The notes under the pieces were generated by a model. That model was not told the DNA's origin and did not search any database. It worked only from the letters and a program-made list of their open reading frames with translations. The translations under genes were made by a program, and so were the position numbers. From Clostridium manihotivorum (GTDB lineage: Bacteria; Bacillota; Clostridia; Clostridiales; Clostridiaceae): DNA of 64,000 nucleotides. The stretch is from assembly GCF_004015185.1 (NCBI RefSeq), contig NZ_CP025746.1, positions 3,923,776 through 3,987,775 on the forward strand, given 5' to 3'. Below, piece by piece: positions 8,033 to 17,371 of this stretch (the first letter of the stretch is position 1; each line of letters opens with the position of its first letter).

Positions 8033-10831
8033 TTAGATTTTAAATTTCAAAGAGCTCACCGAATATTTGCTAAGTTCTAAAGTAAATTTAGTACTACTAA
8101 TATCAAAATTCTCTTCTAGTATAGCTATTTTTTCAGGATTATCTAAACTATTAACATCGTCTAACGAAGTTCCTTTTACAGTTTGTATAAATCCCATGGT
8201 ATTTAACGTTTCAACATCCTTCAGTTCAATATTAATAAACTTTGTACTACCAGATGTATTAACCAATTTAATTATTAGATTTCCTTCATTATCTTTTGAT
8301 GTAGAGGAAAACACTTCTCCAAATAGACCTTCAACCTCTTCATTATTAAATTTTCTGAGTGAGGATCTTATATAAAAGCTACCTAAATTAGTACTAAACA
8401 ATTTCTGCACATAATAATTAGGTGTTCCATATACTTTATCTCCATCAAACCAGATCATATCAGGAGCCCATTGAAAATCATCAGTTTTTGCAAAAAGTGG
8501 TGCGTATGAAGCCATTGCAACCACATCTGAATTTCTTTCTAATCCAGTTAGAAAAACAGCTTCAGAAAGAGCAGACTTTAATGTATTGCTTCTAGCCGCA
8601 TATTCCCCTACAAATATCTTTGCTCCATTTCTATTAAAACTGTCATATCTATTTCTATTAGCTATAAACCATTCCGGTGACATATAATAGTGTTCATCCA
8701 CTATGTCATCCGTACAACTTTCTTTTATCCATTCCCAGGCCTCATCATAGTACTCACCTGAAGCAAAAGGACCAGATGAAGTTATAAGCTGTATCTCAGG
8801 ATGGGTCGCTTTTAAAACATTTTTAAATCTAGTATATCTTTCAAAATATTCAGATCCCCATTGTTCATTACCTATTGCTAGATATCTTAGATTAAATGGT
8901 TCTGGATGTCCTGCTTCTACTCTTTTTCTTCCCCATACACTAAACTCAGGACCATTAGCATATTCTATAAGATCCAAAGCATCTTGAATGTAACTTTCTA
9001 GATTGTCTACTGGGATTGTAAGATTTGTTCTTATCTGACAAACCATTCCTACGTTAACCACCGGAACTGGTTCAGCTCCAATATCTTCAGCCAACTGAAA
9101 ATATTCATAGAAGCCTAAGCCATAAGACTGATGATATCCCCAGAGATTTGTGTTAGTTTTTCTCTCCTCAATCTTCCCAATGGTATCTTTCCATTTGTAC
9201 ATATTACCATAACTATTCCCCTCAACTATACATCCACCTGGAAATCTTAAAAACCTAGGCTTATAGTCAGCCAAGATTTTTACCAAATCTTTTCTAAGAC
9301 CATTTTTTCTGCCCATCCAGGTTTCTTGTGGAAACAGGGAAACCATATCTAGATCCAATATTCCTTTTCCTTGGATAGAGATTACTAACCTTCCTCTTTT
9401 AGTTGTAGCTTTAGCTAAAACTTCATACTCATATTTCTTCCATTCTTTATCATCTAACTTTATCGTTAACTCTTCAGTTATTTTATTTCCTTCTTCATCT
9501 TCTAAATATACTGAAACTTCTCCAACAAAATCCGTGGAAGCTGACCATAAAGATAAATCGTATAATGAGTTTTCTTTTAAAGCTATTCCTCTATATCCAT
9601 TGTTCAATATTTCTATTTTTTGTCCATCTTCTATAAATTCAATCCTTAAGTAGTTTCTATTTTTTTCATTTATAGGTGTACTATTATCTATGCATACCTT
9701 TACTTTTGATTCTTCACATAGATTTCTTACCTTCCATCCATGTAACGGATTTCTGTATTCAAAAGAATTATTTTCGATTAGTTCAGCATATAACCCACCA
9801 TCAGCACTATGATTTATATCTTCATAAAAGGCACCTATGAGTATAGGACTAATTTCGAACAACTCTTCTTTTGCAGCAACCTCCAAGTTGTAGTTAGTGG
9901 TTTTTTCATCCAATACTGTAATCTCAAAATCAACAGTTTCTCTAACTTCACCTTTTATAAGTTTTGCTGTAAGAATAGCCTTTTTCATTTCTTCCTCAGG
10001 TCTATTGATTTTTCCAGCATCAGATACTAAAGTATGATCACTAGATTGCCAACTTATATCTACACCTAGATAAGTGGTTCTAGGCAATTCTATATCACTT
10101 ACTATTTCGCTGCAGCTATCTATGGTTAAGGATTGTTTAACAATAGATACAGAGCCTTTATCTGTAATAGTGTTTAACATTAAGTTCTTTACTTGCCAAT
10201 CACTAAGACTCTTTTCATATATTACAAAATCATCTATATCACCATGTAAGTTAGGATCTACCGGAAACTTTGATTTACCTATGTAGTTTTCCTTGCCATC
10301 ACTTAGGAACCCAATTCTATTGGATAGACCAGATCTAACAGCAACAGTTTTTCCATTTTCATAGTAAGTTATAGTGTCGTCTTTTACAGTTACAGCAACA
10401 TGAATCCATTTTTCATCTGGTTCTAGATCACTACCTAAAGTTTCTTCTGAATAATCATCGATGAGTATTCTAGTCTTTCTATTTTTACTCAAAAAGAAAT
10501 AATTTTTCTCATCTATACCAAAATCGAAAACTCTCTGCCATTCCGGTAACGCTCCATTAAAAGTATGAAATCTCACCCAGCATGCTACAGTGATTTCTTC
10601 TATGCCTTTCAGTACATCCTCCGGCAGCTTTACATACCCAAACCCCTTTAGTCTTAAGAAGCTATCACTATCTTCTTCAGCTATAACCTCACCTTCATGG
10701 CAGAGTATTGCGTGATTGTTTCTTCCTGAGGCATCTATGATTTTATTTCCATCTTTAATGGTACTAAAATCATAATATGCAACCATTCCATCATATAAGT
10801 CGAAAGCCTTACCTTCACAATTGCTATCCAT
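8033..10831 (-). CDS. LamG-Ig-GH51 alpha-L-arabinofuranosidase, 932 residues
   Basis: Three parts are visible. Residues ~10-222 form a LamG/concanavalin-like fold (VAYYDFSTIKDGNKIIDASG, IHVAVTVKD, LHGDIDDFVIYEKSLSD). Residues ~225-312 resemble an atrophied bacterial Ig-like domain. Residues ~315-932 are a GH51 catalytic region with its barrel and C-terminal beta domain. Acid/base Glu656 is in AIGNEQWGSEYF and nucleophile Glu743 in FVGEYAARS. There is no signal peptide, so the enzyme should be cytosolic despite its carbohydrate-binding-like N-terminus. It has its own promoter and AraR-like operator just upstream. Paralogue of the 497-residue GH51; the long form may accept bulkier or arabinoxylan-derived oligomers (inference). 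Confidence 0.88.
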   Translation of the reverse strand: MDSNCEGKAFDLYDGMVAYYDFSTIKDGNKIIDASGRNNHAILCHEGEVIAEEDSDSFLRLKGFGYVKLPEDVLKGIEEITVACWVRFHTFNGALPEWQRVFDFGIDEKNYFFLSKNRKTRILIDDYSEETLGSDLEPDEKWIHVAVTVKDDTITYYENGKTVAVRSGLSNRIGFLSDGKENYIGKSKFPVDPNLHGDIDDFVIYEKSLSDWQVKNLMLNTITDKGSVSIVKQSLTIDSCSEIVSDIELPRTTYLGVDISWQSSDHTLVSDAGKINRPEEEMKKAILTAKLIKGEVRETVDFEITVLDEKTTNYNLEVAAKEELFEISPILIGAFYEDINHSADGGLYAELIENNSFEYRNPLHGWKVRNLCEESKVKVCIDNSTPINEKNRNYLRIEFIEDGQKIEILNNGYRGIALKENSLYDLSLWSASTDFVGEVSVYLEDEEGNKITEELTIKLDDKEWKKYEYEVLAKATTKRGRLVISIQGKGILDLDMVSLFPQETWMGRKNGLRKDLVKILADYKPRFLRFPGGCIVEGNSYGNMYKWKDTIGKIEERKTNTNLWGYHQSYGLGFYEYFQLAEDIGAEPVPVVNVGMVCQIRTNLTIPVDNLESYIQDALDLIEYANGPEFSVWGRKRVEAGHPEPFNLRYLAIGNEQWGSEYFERYTRFKNVLKATHPEIQLITSSGPFASGEYYDEAWEWIKESCTDDIVDEHYYMSPEWFIANRNRYDSFNRNGAKIFVGEYAARSNTLKSALSEAVFLTGLERNSDVVAMASYAPLFAKTDDFQWAPDMIWFDGDKVYGTPNYYVQKLFSTNLGSFYIRSSLRKFNNEEVEGLFGEVFSSTSKDNEGNLIIKLVNTSGSTKFINIELKDVETLNTMGFIQTVKGTSLDDVNSLDNPEKIAILEENFDISSTKFTLELSKYSVSSLKFKI

Positions 10832-10871
10832 AGCTTCCCCCCAGTTTCTATTTGTTCATATATCCGTAAAA

Positions 10872-10924
10872 ATTTGTACGGACATATACAATAATAATAT
10901 TACATCTTTATAGATATAAGTCAA
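10872..10924 (-). promoter_or_regulatory. Promoter with AraR-like operator for the long GH51 gene
   Basis: Minus strand TTGACT (10919-10924), 16-base spacer, TAATAT (10897-10902). The operator-like sequence ATTTGTACGGACATAT at 10872-10887 overlaps the expected transcription start and differs little from the B. subtilis AraR operator ATTTGTACGTACAAAT. Known AraR sites repress from this position. Confidence 0.6.
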
Positions 10925-11085
10925 TAATTCTTAATGAAATATTTTATAAAAATATTTATTTATACGTTTTCATTATAATAATATTTAAAATATACACTAT
11001 TTTATGTTAATTATATATGCACTAATATAGTATAGATTAAAATAAAAAGGCAAAATTTCAACCAAACAAGTCTAATTCTCTTTAA

Positions 11086-11105
11086 CTTATACGTACTTAT
11101 ACGTA
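11086..11105. repeat. Two direct copies of CTTATACGTA
   Basis: A 10-bp unit is repeated without a gap, placing two ACGTA cores one helical turn apart. It lies between the long GH51 gene and the GNAT gene in an otherwise featureless AT-rich gap (10925-11221). It could be a second regulator-binding site of the arabinose region; no family is assigned. Confidence 0.4.
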
Positions 11106-11221
11106 CTTTTACCTCCATAATTCTTTAACCTAAAGTTTTACTAAACATAAGAAAAAATATATACTATAAGTATAACAATAATTCAATTACTACAAATAGT
11201 TATAACTCTAAGGAGATTAAG

Positions 11222-11662
11222 ATGATAAGAGAAATGAACCACGAAGACATAGATACACTAATAGATATCTGGCTAGAATCTACAGCTGAGGCTCATAGTT
11301 TTATACCAAAAAGTTATTGGACAGAAAATTACGTCTTAATAAAAGAACATTATTTACCTACTTCCAAAACCTATGTTTTTGAAGATGTTCACTTGATCAA
11401 AGGTTTTATAAGCATACTAAACAACAATTATATAGGGGCATTATTCATAGATACAAAGCACCAAAACAATGGAATAGGCTCTAAACTAATCAGTCATGTT
11501 CAAAAGCACTATAACCAATTGAGTTTATCTGTTTACAAAAAGAATGTTAAAGCCACTAACTTTTATAAAAATATGAACTTTTATATCGAAGAAGAAAATT
11601 TAGATACCGCAACTAATGAATTCGAATATTTGATGTTTTGGAATTCCTTTAAACAAATATAA
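11222..11662 (+). CDS. GNAT-family N-acetyltransferase
   Basis: A 146-residue single-domain acetyltransferase. It shows the N-terminal MIREMNHEDIDTLIDIW strand-helix, the acetyl-CoA pyrophosphate loop HQNNGIGSKLI (Q/RxxGxG/A class) and the late VYKKNVKATNFYKNMNF motif typical of YjaB/YiaC-type enzymes. The start follows AAGGAGATTAAG. The MBL-fold hydrolase gene begins 20 bases after its stop, so the two are probably cotranscribed. The substrate is unknown. Confidence 0.85.
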   Translation: MIREMNHEDIDTLIDIWLESTAEAHSFIPKSYWTENYVLIKEHYLPTSKTYVFEDVHLIKGFISILNNNYIGALFIDTKHQNNGIGSKLISHVQKHYNQLSLSVYKKNVKATNFYKNMNFYIEEENLDTATNEFEYLMFWNSFKQI

Positions 11663-11682
11663 AATGAAAGAAGATAATAACA

Positions 11683-12471
11683 ATGCAAATTGAGGATAAT
11701 TGGTTTACCATAGAGAAAATAGACGATAGTACATTTGCTATAAGTGAGTATGGTCATTGGGAAAAAGTTCACTCTTTTCTTTTATTAGGTCATACATCTG
11801 CGGTTCTTATAGATACAGGCTTAGGTATTGATAACATTAAAAGAATAACCGATAGACTTACAAAACTACCTATAAAGGTTTTAACAACTCACGTTCACTG
11901 GGACCACATAGGTAACCACCACATGTTCGAAGAAATTTTTGTTCATTCTGCAGATTCCGATTGGCTAGAAAATGGCATCAAAGGAATTTCCATAGATCAG
12001 ATAAGAAAAGATATAATACGCGATACTACCAAGGATATACCTGGTAATTTTGATGCTAGCAAATATATTCCCTATACAGGAAAACCCAAAGGACTTTTAG
12101 AAGACGGAGACATTATAGATTTAGGAAAAAGAACCCTAAAGATCTATCACACGCCAGGGCACTCTCCAGGACATATATGCATTCATGATATGTTAAACGG
12201 GTATTTATTTACAGGAGACCTTCTCTATAGTGATGATACACCTATATATGCATTCTACCCAAGCACTGACCCAGCAAAATTAGTCAATTCTCTAGAAAGA
12301 TTGCTAACAATCCCTAATGTAACAAAGGTATTTGGAAGTCACAATAAGCTATCATTATCTAATGATATACTTAAAGAAGTATCCATAGCTATTACGGAAT
12401 TGAGATCCAAAAACTTAATAAGATTTGGTACAGGCATCCACCAGTTTAAGGGCTTTAAGATACAATTTTAA
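11683..12471 (+). CDS. Metallo-beta-lactamase-fold hydrolase
   Basis: 262 residues. The zinc-binding motif THVHWDHIG carries His70, His72, Asp74 and His75. Later ligands are in YHTPGHSPGHI and FTGDLLYSDD, and the terminal His in GSHNK. This is the glyoxalase II-like branch of the MBL superfamily; possible roles include thioester or lactone hydrolysis. It is the second gene of a likely two-gene unit with the GNAT protein. The ribosome site is weak (GAAAGAAG). Confidence 0.85.
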   Translation: MQIEDNWFTIEKIDDSTFAISEYGHWEKVHSFLLLGHTSAVLIDTGLGIDNIKRITDRLTKLPIKVLTTHVHWDHIGNHHMFEEIFVHSADSDWLENGIKGISIDQIRKDIIRDTTKDIPGNFDASKYIPYTGKPKGLLEDGDIIDLGKRTLKIYHTPGHSPGHICIHDMLNGYLFTGDLLYSDDTPIYAFYPSTDPAKLVNSLERLLTIPNVTKVFGSHNKLSLSNDILKEVSIAITELRSKNLIRFGTGIHQFKGFKIQF

Positions 12472-12490
12472 GGACACTATTGAATATATA

Positions 12491-12535
12491 CTAAAAAAGC
12501 TTACAGAAGCAACCTTCTTCAGCAAGCTTTTTTAG
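12491..12535 (+). terminator. Terminator with conserved tail
   Basis: Hairpin CTAAAAAAGCTT / AAGCTTTTTTAG with an inner CAGAAG...CTTCTTCAG segment. The following ~50 bases (ATCTGCCTTTtagtatgaa ... GACAGGCGA) recur after the hsp20 terminator near 40.2 kb. Confidence 0.75.
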
Positions 12536-12592
12536 TATCTGCCTTTTAGTATGAATATGAACAAAAATCTGACAGGCGAATAAATTTTCTTT

Positions 12593-13159
12593 TTATTTAT
12601 CTACGTTCAAATTGCAACTAGGTTTGGGACTTATTACATATAAACTTACTCCGATTGAAATCTTAATTAGAGCATCAATAATACCTATAATGAAAAAAGT
12701 CTCATTATTTAAATATATTCCTACGAATGCATTTGCGACTAACAAGGCAGCCAATAGATACATGAGCTTACCATGAATAAGTGCAAATGGTACAAAATGA
12801 GCTCCTACAATTATCAATATCAGAAGCCAAGTTAATCTAACATCGCCTCTTCTACCTACTGTCATACCAACAGCAACAGCCATAACCATTAAGAAAATCA
12901 AAGCAAAATTAGATGCTTTTTTCTGAAGTGCTGTAGGCTCTCCTACAGAATACTTCTTTCTAACTTTACTATTAAACATTATTCCAACATTACTTATAAA
13001 ATAACCAATTACAAATATAGGAACACTAGGACTTTTTGAAGTTCCAAAGAAACTAGCTAAAGCCATTGTTATTCCAGCTCCCAATAGAAATAGCCCACAA
13101 ACCTTTTGCCTAGGGTAAGGATATTTGATCTCAATGTTAGCACCTTTGTTCAATTCCAT
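12593..13159 (-). CDS. Integral membrane protein, DUF6609-like
   Basis: About 188 residues from the ATG at 13159 (MELNKGANIEIKYPYPRQK), which follows GGATGTGATAATT; an earlier in-frame ATG at 13210 would add 17 residues without a good ribosome site. Six or so hydrophobic helices are seen, with a conserved-looking basic loop KVRKKYSVGEPTALQKKASN between helices 2 and 3. From memory it resembles the DUF6609 family of Firmicutes. No enzymatic motif is seen; role unknown. It stands alone. Confidence 0.7.
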   Translation of the reverse strand: MELNKGANIEIKYPYPRQKVCGLFLLGAGITMALASFFGTSKSPSVPIFVIGYFISNVGIMFNSKVRKKYSVGEPTALQKKASNFALIFLMVMAVAVGMTVGRRGDVRLTWLLILIIVGAHFVPFALIHGKLMYLLAALLVANAFVGIYLNNETFFIIGIIDALIKISIGVSLYVISPKPSCNLNVDK

Positions 13160-13277
13160 AATTATCACATCCATTTCTAAATAATTTCCTCTATTATAAC
13201 TGAAAAGCAAAGCTTCACAGAAAAATAATATTAATTATAACACAATTGTAATATTATGGATAATAAAAACTTCTTTT

Positions 13278-13916
13278 TTACTTGCTGCATACACATCTTA
13301 ACCAATTCTTTTCTTCTACCAAATCTATCTCTATATCATTAAAACCAACTTCAGATAATACTATTTTAAGTTCTTCAGAGCTTAGTATATTCATATTTCC
13401 TATTGCTGCAAATTCATTGTTTCTGTCTCTAAAAGCTTCACTATCATACATTTCATTTATAATAGCAAAAGTTCCTCCTGTTTTTAAAACTCTTCTAACT
13501 TCACTAAAATTAGCTTTTACATCAGGCCAAAAATATATTGTTTCTACAGCAGTAATTAAATCAAACTTTTCAGCCTCAAATGGGATATTTTCTACCGTGC
13601 CTTGGAATATTTCAACTTTATTTTCTTTTATCAAGTTTATGTTGAGATCTATAGACCATTTTACACAATCATCAGAGTAATCCATACCATATACTTTTCC
13701 CTTATCTGCTCTTTCAGCAATTCTATTTACTGTTTTACCACCACCACAGCCTATATCAAGCACTAAGAAATCATTCTCAATATTTATCTTTTCAAGCCCC
13801 CAACTTGTAAGGTTAAAATGACTTTTGTTCATATCCTCTACAATAATCTTTCCTAGATCACCGGTAGGCTTTCTACATTGATTTAATCTTTTTGCAATTT
13901 CACTCATATTTAGCAC
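13278..13916 (-). CDS. Class I SAM-dependent methyltransferase
   Basis: 212 residues. SAM-binding motif I is LVLDIGCGGGKTV, with acidic motif II in VYGMDYSDDCV, a motif III region FDLITAVETIYFWPD and a post-core EVRRVLKTGGTFAI. This is the Methyltransf_11 layout. The substrate is unknown: small-molecule enzymes of this kind are common in clostridia and often work on quaternary amines or natural products. Single gene, with a ribosome site AAGGAGTGCTAAAT before the ATG. Confidence 0.85.
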   Translation of the reverse strand: MLNMSEIAKRLNQCRKPTGDLGKIIVEDMNKSHFNLTSWGLEKINIENDFLVLDIGCGGGKTVNRIAERADKGKVYGMDYSDDCVKWSIDLNINLIKENKVEIFQGTVENIPFEAEKFDLITAVETIYFWPDVKANFSEVRRVLKTGGTFAIINEMYDSEAFRDRNNEFAAIGNMNILSSEELKIVLSEVGFNDIEIDLVEEKNWLRCVCSK

Positions 13917-13996
13917 TCCTTAATCGCTTTTAAAAGCATAGATTTACACAAAGTTAATTTAACTCATATTTTTATAATTATGTAAGTATAATCAAC

Positions 13997-14051
13997 AAAG
14001 ATGTACTACTTCGACTAGAAAATCATTTTCAAATCAACTTGCACATCTATA
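13997..14051. repeat. Short copy of the TAGATGTAC inverted-repeat family
   Basis: The left arm AAAGATGTACTACTTCGA pairs with the right arm CAACTTGCACATCTATA. It matches the ends of the longer copies at 28.6 and 33.1 kb but lacks their centre. It lies in the 311-base gap between the methyltransferase and csp genes, which otherwise holds only the csp terminator. Confidence 0.5.
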
Positions 14052-14187
14052 ATCATATTACAACATATATGATAATAACTTTCAACAAATATGTAACTTC
14101 TTCACTTTTATTGTATATTTTAATTTTCCAACTATAATTATCATCAACTTCATCAGAAACATGTTTTCTATAAAACAAAAAAATAAA

Positions 14188-14214
14188 ACCCCTAAAGATA
14201 AAATCTTTAGGGGT
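14188..14214 (-). terminator. Terminator of the cold-shock gene
   Basis: Perfect 12-bp stem ACCCCTAAAGAT / ATCTTTAGGGGT with a 3-base loop. The minus strand continues into TTATTTTTTTG. Confidence 0.9.
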
Positions 14215-14227
14215 AAATATCCACTAA

Positions 14228-14425
14228 TTAAGCTAAAGTGATATTTTCAGCTTGAGGTCCCTTAGGTCCTTGAGCTACTTCGTAGTTAACTTTTTGTCCT
14301 TCTTCAAGACTCTTGTAACCATCTTTTTGGATTTGTGAGAAATGAGCGAAAACGTCTTTTCCATCTTCTCCTGTTATAAATCCGTATCCTTTTTCTGCGT
14401 TAAACCATTTAACTGTACCAGTCAT
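14228..14425 (-). CDS. Cold-shock protein (CspA/CspB family)
   Basis: 65-residue single cold-shock domain that binds single-stranded nucleic acid and acts as an RNA chaperone. RNP1 is KGYGFI (residues 12-17) and RNP2 is VFAHF (25-29). The ribosome site is GGAGG, 8-12 bases upstream. Confidence 0.97.
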   Translation of the reverse strand: MTGTVKWFNAEKGYGFITGEDGKDVFAHFSQIQKDGYKSLEEGQKVNYEVAQGPKGPQAENITLA

Positions 14426-14743
14426 TCTGTGTACCTCCGAAATTTTATTTTTTTCTTAAACTTCTGTAATAATTCACAATAAAATTTCGTTGTCCTCATA
14501 CATAATAAGCACTAATTGAAATATATTTGTGTTACATTATTTACGTTTCATTTAAGTTACAATATTATAATAACACTATTATATAGATAAATCAACAACT
14601 TATTTTTAATAATTATAATAATCTTAAACTTTTTACTATAAATCAACTAATTCATACAGATCAATTAATTAATATTTGCCTTCTATTAGATATAATCCAC
14701 CGTACAAAACCAGCTTAAATAATTTATCCCGTGATAGATATAT
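14426..14743 (-). other. Upstream region of the cold-shock gene
   Basis: 318 bases with no open frame. It is very AT-rich and probably contains the csp promoter and a long untranslated leader as in other csp genes. I could not define a cold-box or a convincing promoter pair. Confidence 0.3.
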
Positions 14744-15868
14744 CTACTCTGTCACAGGGAACCAGCCTGGAGTATTCATTATACTTTGCCATAAAGCTTC
14801 TGGAATATCCAAAGCTTCCTTATCCTTCTTGCTTAGTGTGGTAAGAATTTGTTTTGGTTTATCAGTCTTTATTTTTTCAGACCATTCAGGTTCCATGATC
14901 AACTCTCTTCCTAAAGCAATGAACTCTACTCCACTATCTATAGCCTTTAAAGCATCATCTGGAGTGCGAATAGATCCTACTCCAATTAAAGGCACCCTAC
15001 CCTTTACTGCATCTTTTATCTTTAATATTACCGGATCAGTATTTGAATTATCCCTTATTGATCCCTGCCAGAAGTTATTTAAAGATACATGCAAATAGCT
15101 TAATTCTTGCTTAGAGAGTACATCTACAAGTTTTAAGGTGTCGTCTAAGGTTATTCCTGGATTTTCAATTTCTTCCGGAGAAAAACGATAACCAACTATG
15201 AAATCACTTTGTCCTTCGGCTTTAATCACTCTCTTTACTTCAGCAATGACCGCTAAAGGAAAATTCATTCTCTTTTCAATAGTTCCACCCCAATTGTCAT
15301 TTCTCCTATTTGAATGCGGAGAAAAGAACTGTTGAATTAAGTAAGTGTTAGCACCATGTATTTCTACTCCATCAAAGCCTGCCATGATAGCTCTTCTTGT
15401 AGCATCTCCAAAAGCTTTAATAGTATAATCTATTTCTATATCTGTCATTTCTCTTGGAGTTACTGCTCCCGGTCTTTCCGGTGCTACTGCACTTGCACTA
15501 ATTGTTTCATTGTTAGGAATTTCATTTGGCAAAGCCATTCTTCCTGCATGAAAGATTTGTAGTATAGCCAGTGCTCCCTCTGACTTTATGGTCTCAGCTA
15601 ATCTTTTCAAGCTAGGCATGAAATCATCAGAGTAAGCTGCAAACTCTCCAGGAAATCCCTTTCCAGACTCTGTAACATAAGTTGTAGCCGTAATAACCAT
15701 TGATACGTTTTTAGCTCTTCTCTTATAATAGGCCAATTCTTCTTCAGTAACATTGCCATTCTTATCACTAGCAAAATTAGTCATAGGCGCCATTACCAAC
15801 GGACTTTTAACCCTTCTTCCTCCACAAAGTTCTCTTGCCTCAAATAATTTTTCATACTTTGAACTCAA
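14744..15868 (-). CDS. NADH:flavin oxidoreductase, old yellow enzyme family (YqjM-like)
   Basis: 374-residue FMN-dependent ene-reductase that reduces activated C=C bonds with NAD(P)H. The TIM barrel shows SPLVMAPMTN at the FMN-binding N-terminus and QIFHAGR. The active-site pair is in EIHGANTYLIQQFFSP, His plus Asn as in yeast OYE1 rather than the His-His of YqjM. SIRTPDDA and ALGRELIMEPEW follow for phosphate binding. It lacks the C-terminal Fe-S and FAD domains of 2,4-dienoyl-CoA reductase. A 105-bp inverted-repeat element sits 45 bases upstream of its start. Confidence 0.93.
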   Translation of the reverse strand: MSSKYEKLFEARELCGGRRVKSPLVMAPMTNFASDKNGNVTEEELAYYKRRAKNVSMVITATTYVTESGKGFPGEFAAYSDDFMPSLKRLAETIKSEGALAILQIFHAGRMALPNEIPNNETISASAVAPERPGAVTPREMTDIEIDYTIKAFGDATRRAIMAGFDGVEIHGANTYLIQQFFSPHSNRRNDNWGGTIEKRMNFPLAVIAEVKRVIKAEGQSDFIVGYRFSPEEIENPGITLDDTLKLVDVLSKQELSYLHVSLNNFWQGSIRDNSNTDPVILKIKDAVKGRVPLIGVGSIRTPDDALKAIDSGVEFIALGRELIMEPEWSEKIKTDKPKQILTTLSKKDKEALDIPEALWQSIMNTPGWFPVTE

Positions 15869-15912
15869 TTATAAATCACCCTTTCTTATATAATTTTATA
15901 TAACTACTTTTA

Positions 15913-16017
15913 TATAGAGTTTCTAACTCACCTATTAATTTATACACTCCCGACAATCCCCATAAGCTAAGATTATTGAACCTTTATAAATTAGTTTTTA
16001 TAAAGGTTAACTATATA
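15913..16017 (-). repeat. Dispersed ~104-bp TA-ended hairpin element, copy D
   Basis: Begins TATAGAGTTTCTAACT and ends AACTATATA. The interior AATTTATACAC...CTAAGATT...AAATTAG aligns position by position with copy C at 43.5 kb and, in reverse complement, with the copies at 28.0 and 33.0 kb. It is 45 bases upstream of the old yellow enzyme start codon. Confidence 0.65.
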
Positions 16018-16136
16018 GGTATATATAGATATCCATGTTCTAATTCCACAAAACTGATATTATAATTACTTTTCAAAAACAATATAAATTTACACTTTCT
16101 AAACAAAATTATATTTTCACTTTATAAACACTTAAC

Positions 16137-17243
16137 TTATTTATTCTTCAAAGTTGCTACCCTCATAAGAGGTGTTAGTATTTTTAAGATATCTAAACTT
16201 GTATTAGTATTACAAACCTTATCTATAATTCCATCTAAAAACTTATTATCCAAACTTCTTATAGCCGCATCTAACTTCTCATTATCCAAGCTCTCTAAAT
16301 ATCTTCTTAATACCAAAGAATGGTTATAAGTCTCATATAACGGTTTAACTAATTCTTCATACTTTCCAATATTGCAGATATCATAAGCTGCATACGCTCC
16401 AGTCAATATAGATGCAAACTGCCCAAAACCAAGACCAGGAAGTAATGCACCAAAACAATTACCTACGAAGTAAGTATCGTCAATCTTAGGTCTAACACTA
16501 ACTCCCATCATATATCTTGTTATTTCAAAAGCTTCGTCAATTCTCAAACTTTGATTAAGAGTTCTTTGTACAACATCGCAAAAACTCTTCCACATATAAT
16601 CTAAATCTAATTTTATATTATTAGGATAATCTGGATAAGCTATAACTAGATTAGCTTCTTTATCTGAATAAGGTATAATCCATCCATAACCTTTAGGTAT
16701 TAAATCATAATCAAACCAAACATATGCTGTATTAGTTGAAAAAGCTCCATTAGCAATAGCTCCTTTTATTGTGCAGGTAAGATCACTTTTAAAGTTTCCA
16801 AGCCTTGAAGCATATTCGCCATCACCTGTAGCTAAAATAACCTTTTCAAAGTTTTTGCATATATAAGCATAATCTTCTGTAGAGTTAAATAATATTTTTG
16901 CACTCAGCTTACTTTCTAATTGTTTTTCATAGGATTTTTCAGTACGTCCCCTTATATTGGAATAACCTATTTCTCCTTCAATGCTGCCTTTTGAGTTTTT
17001 CGAAAAGATCGTTAGCTTATCTATCATATCAATAGGTTCTAGTTTAACCTTCACTTCTTTTTCTATGTACTCAATACAATCTTTTGATGGCCTATTGAGG
17101 ATACTAAACATAGCCTCTGTGTTAAAAAACTTATACCCAACAGAAGCTTCCTTTTCAAAAACTGTAGGCTTTACACCATACCTTTCTAAGGATAAAGCAG
17201 CAGACAATCCAGATAGCCCCGCACCTATTATTGCAACATCCAT
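16137..17243 (-). CDS. NAD(P)/FAD-dependent oxidoreductase (geranylgeranyl-reductase-like fold)
   Basis: 368 residues from the ATG at 17243, which follows AGAGGTGATTTGT; a GTG nine bases earlier is less likely. The N-terminal dinucleotide fold is VAIIGAGLSGLSAALSLERYG with the FEKE ribose-binding acid. A second FAD motif, VGNCFGALLPGLGFGQFASI, lies near residue 270. The middle has the substrate-cap features of the p-hydroxybenzoate hydroxylase / geranylgeranyl reductase group. Role unknown: possibly prenyl-lipid or quinone reduction. Single gene. Confidence 0.8.
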   Translation of the reverse strand: MDVAIIGAGLSGLSAALSLERYGVKPTVFEKEASVGYKFFNTEAMFSILNRPSKDCIEYIEKEVKVKLEPIDMIDKLTIFSKNSKGSIEGEIGYSNIRGRTEKSYEKQLESKLSAKILFNSTEDYAYICKNFEKVILATGDGEYASRLGNFKSDLTCTIKGAIANGAFSTNTAYVWFDYDLIPKGYGWIIPYSDKEANLVIAYPDYPNNIKLDLDYMWKSFCDVVQRTLNQSLRIDEAFEITRYMMGVSVRPKIDDTYFVGNCFGALLPGLGFGQFASILTGAYAAYDICNIGKYEELVKPLYETYNHSLVLRRYLESLDNEKLDAAIRSLDNKFLDGIIDKVCNTNTSLDILKILTPLMRVATLKNK

Positions 17244-17371
17244 ACAAATCACCTCTTAATATATATGTTTTGCTTGTTGTTAGCTTTTATACTATTTTGC
17301 TGTATTAGTAAGCTTGTCTATTTATGCCTGTTATGGTAATATGAATACATTATTTACATATGAGGTGTTCA

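Noticed and set aside
9809..10286. Plus-strand frames inside the long GH51 gene
   Set aside because: Shadows of the coding strand with no start signals or recognisable motifs.
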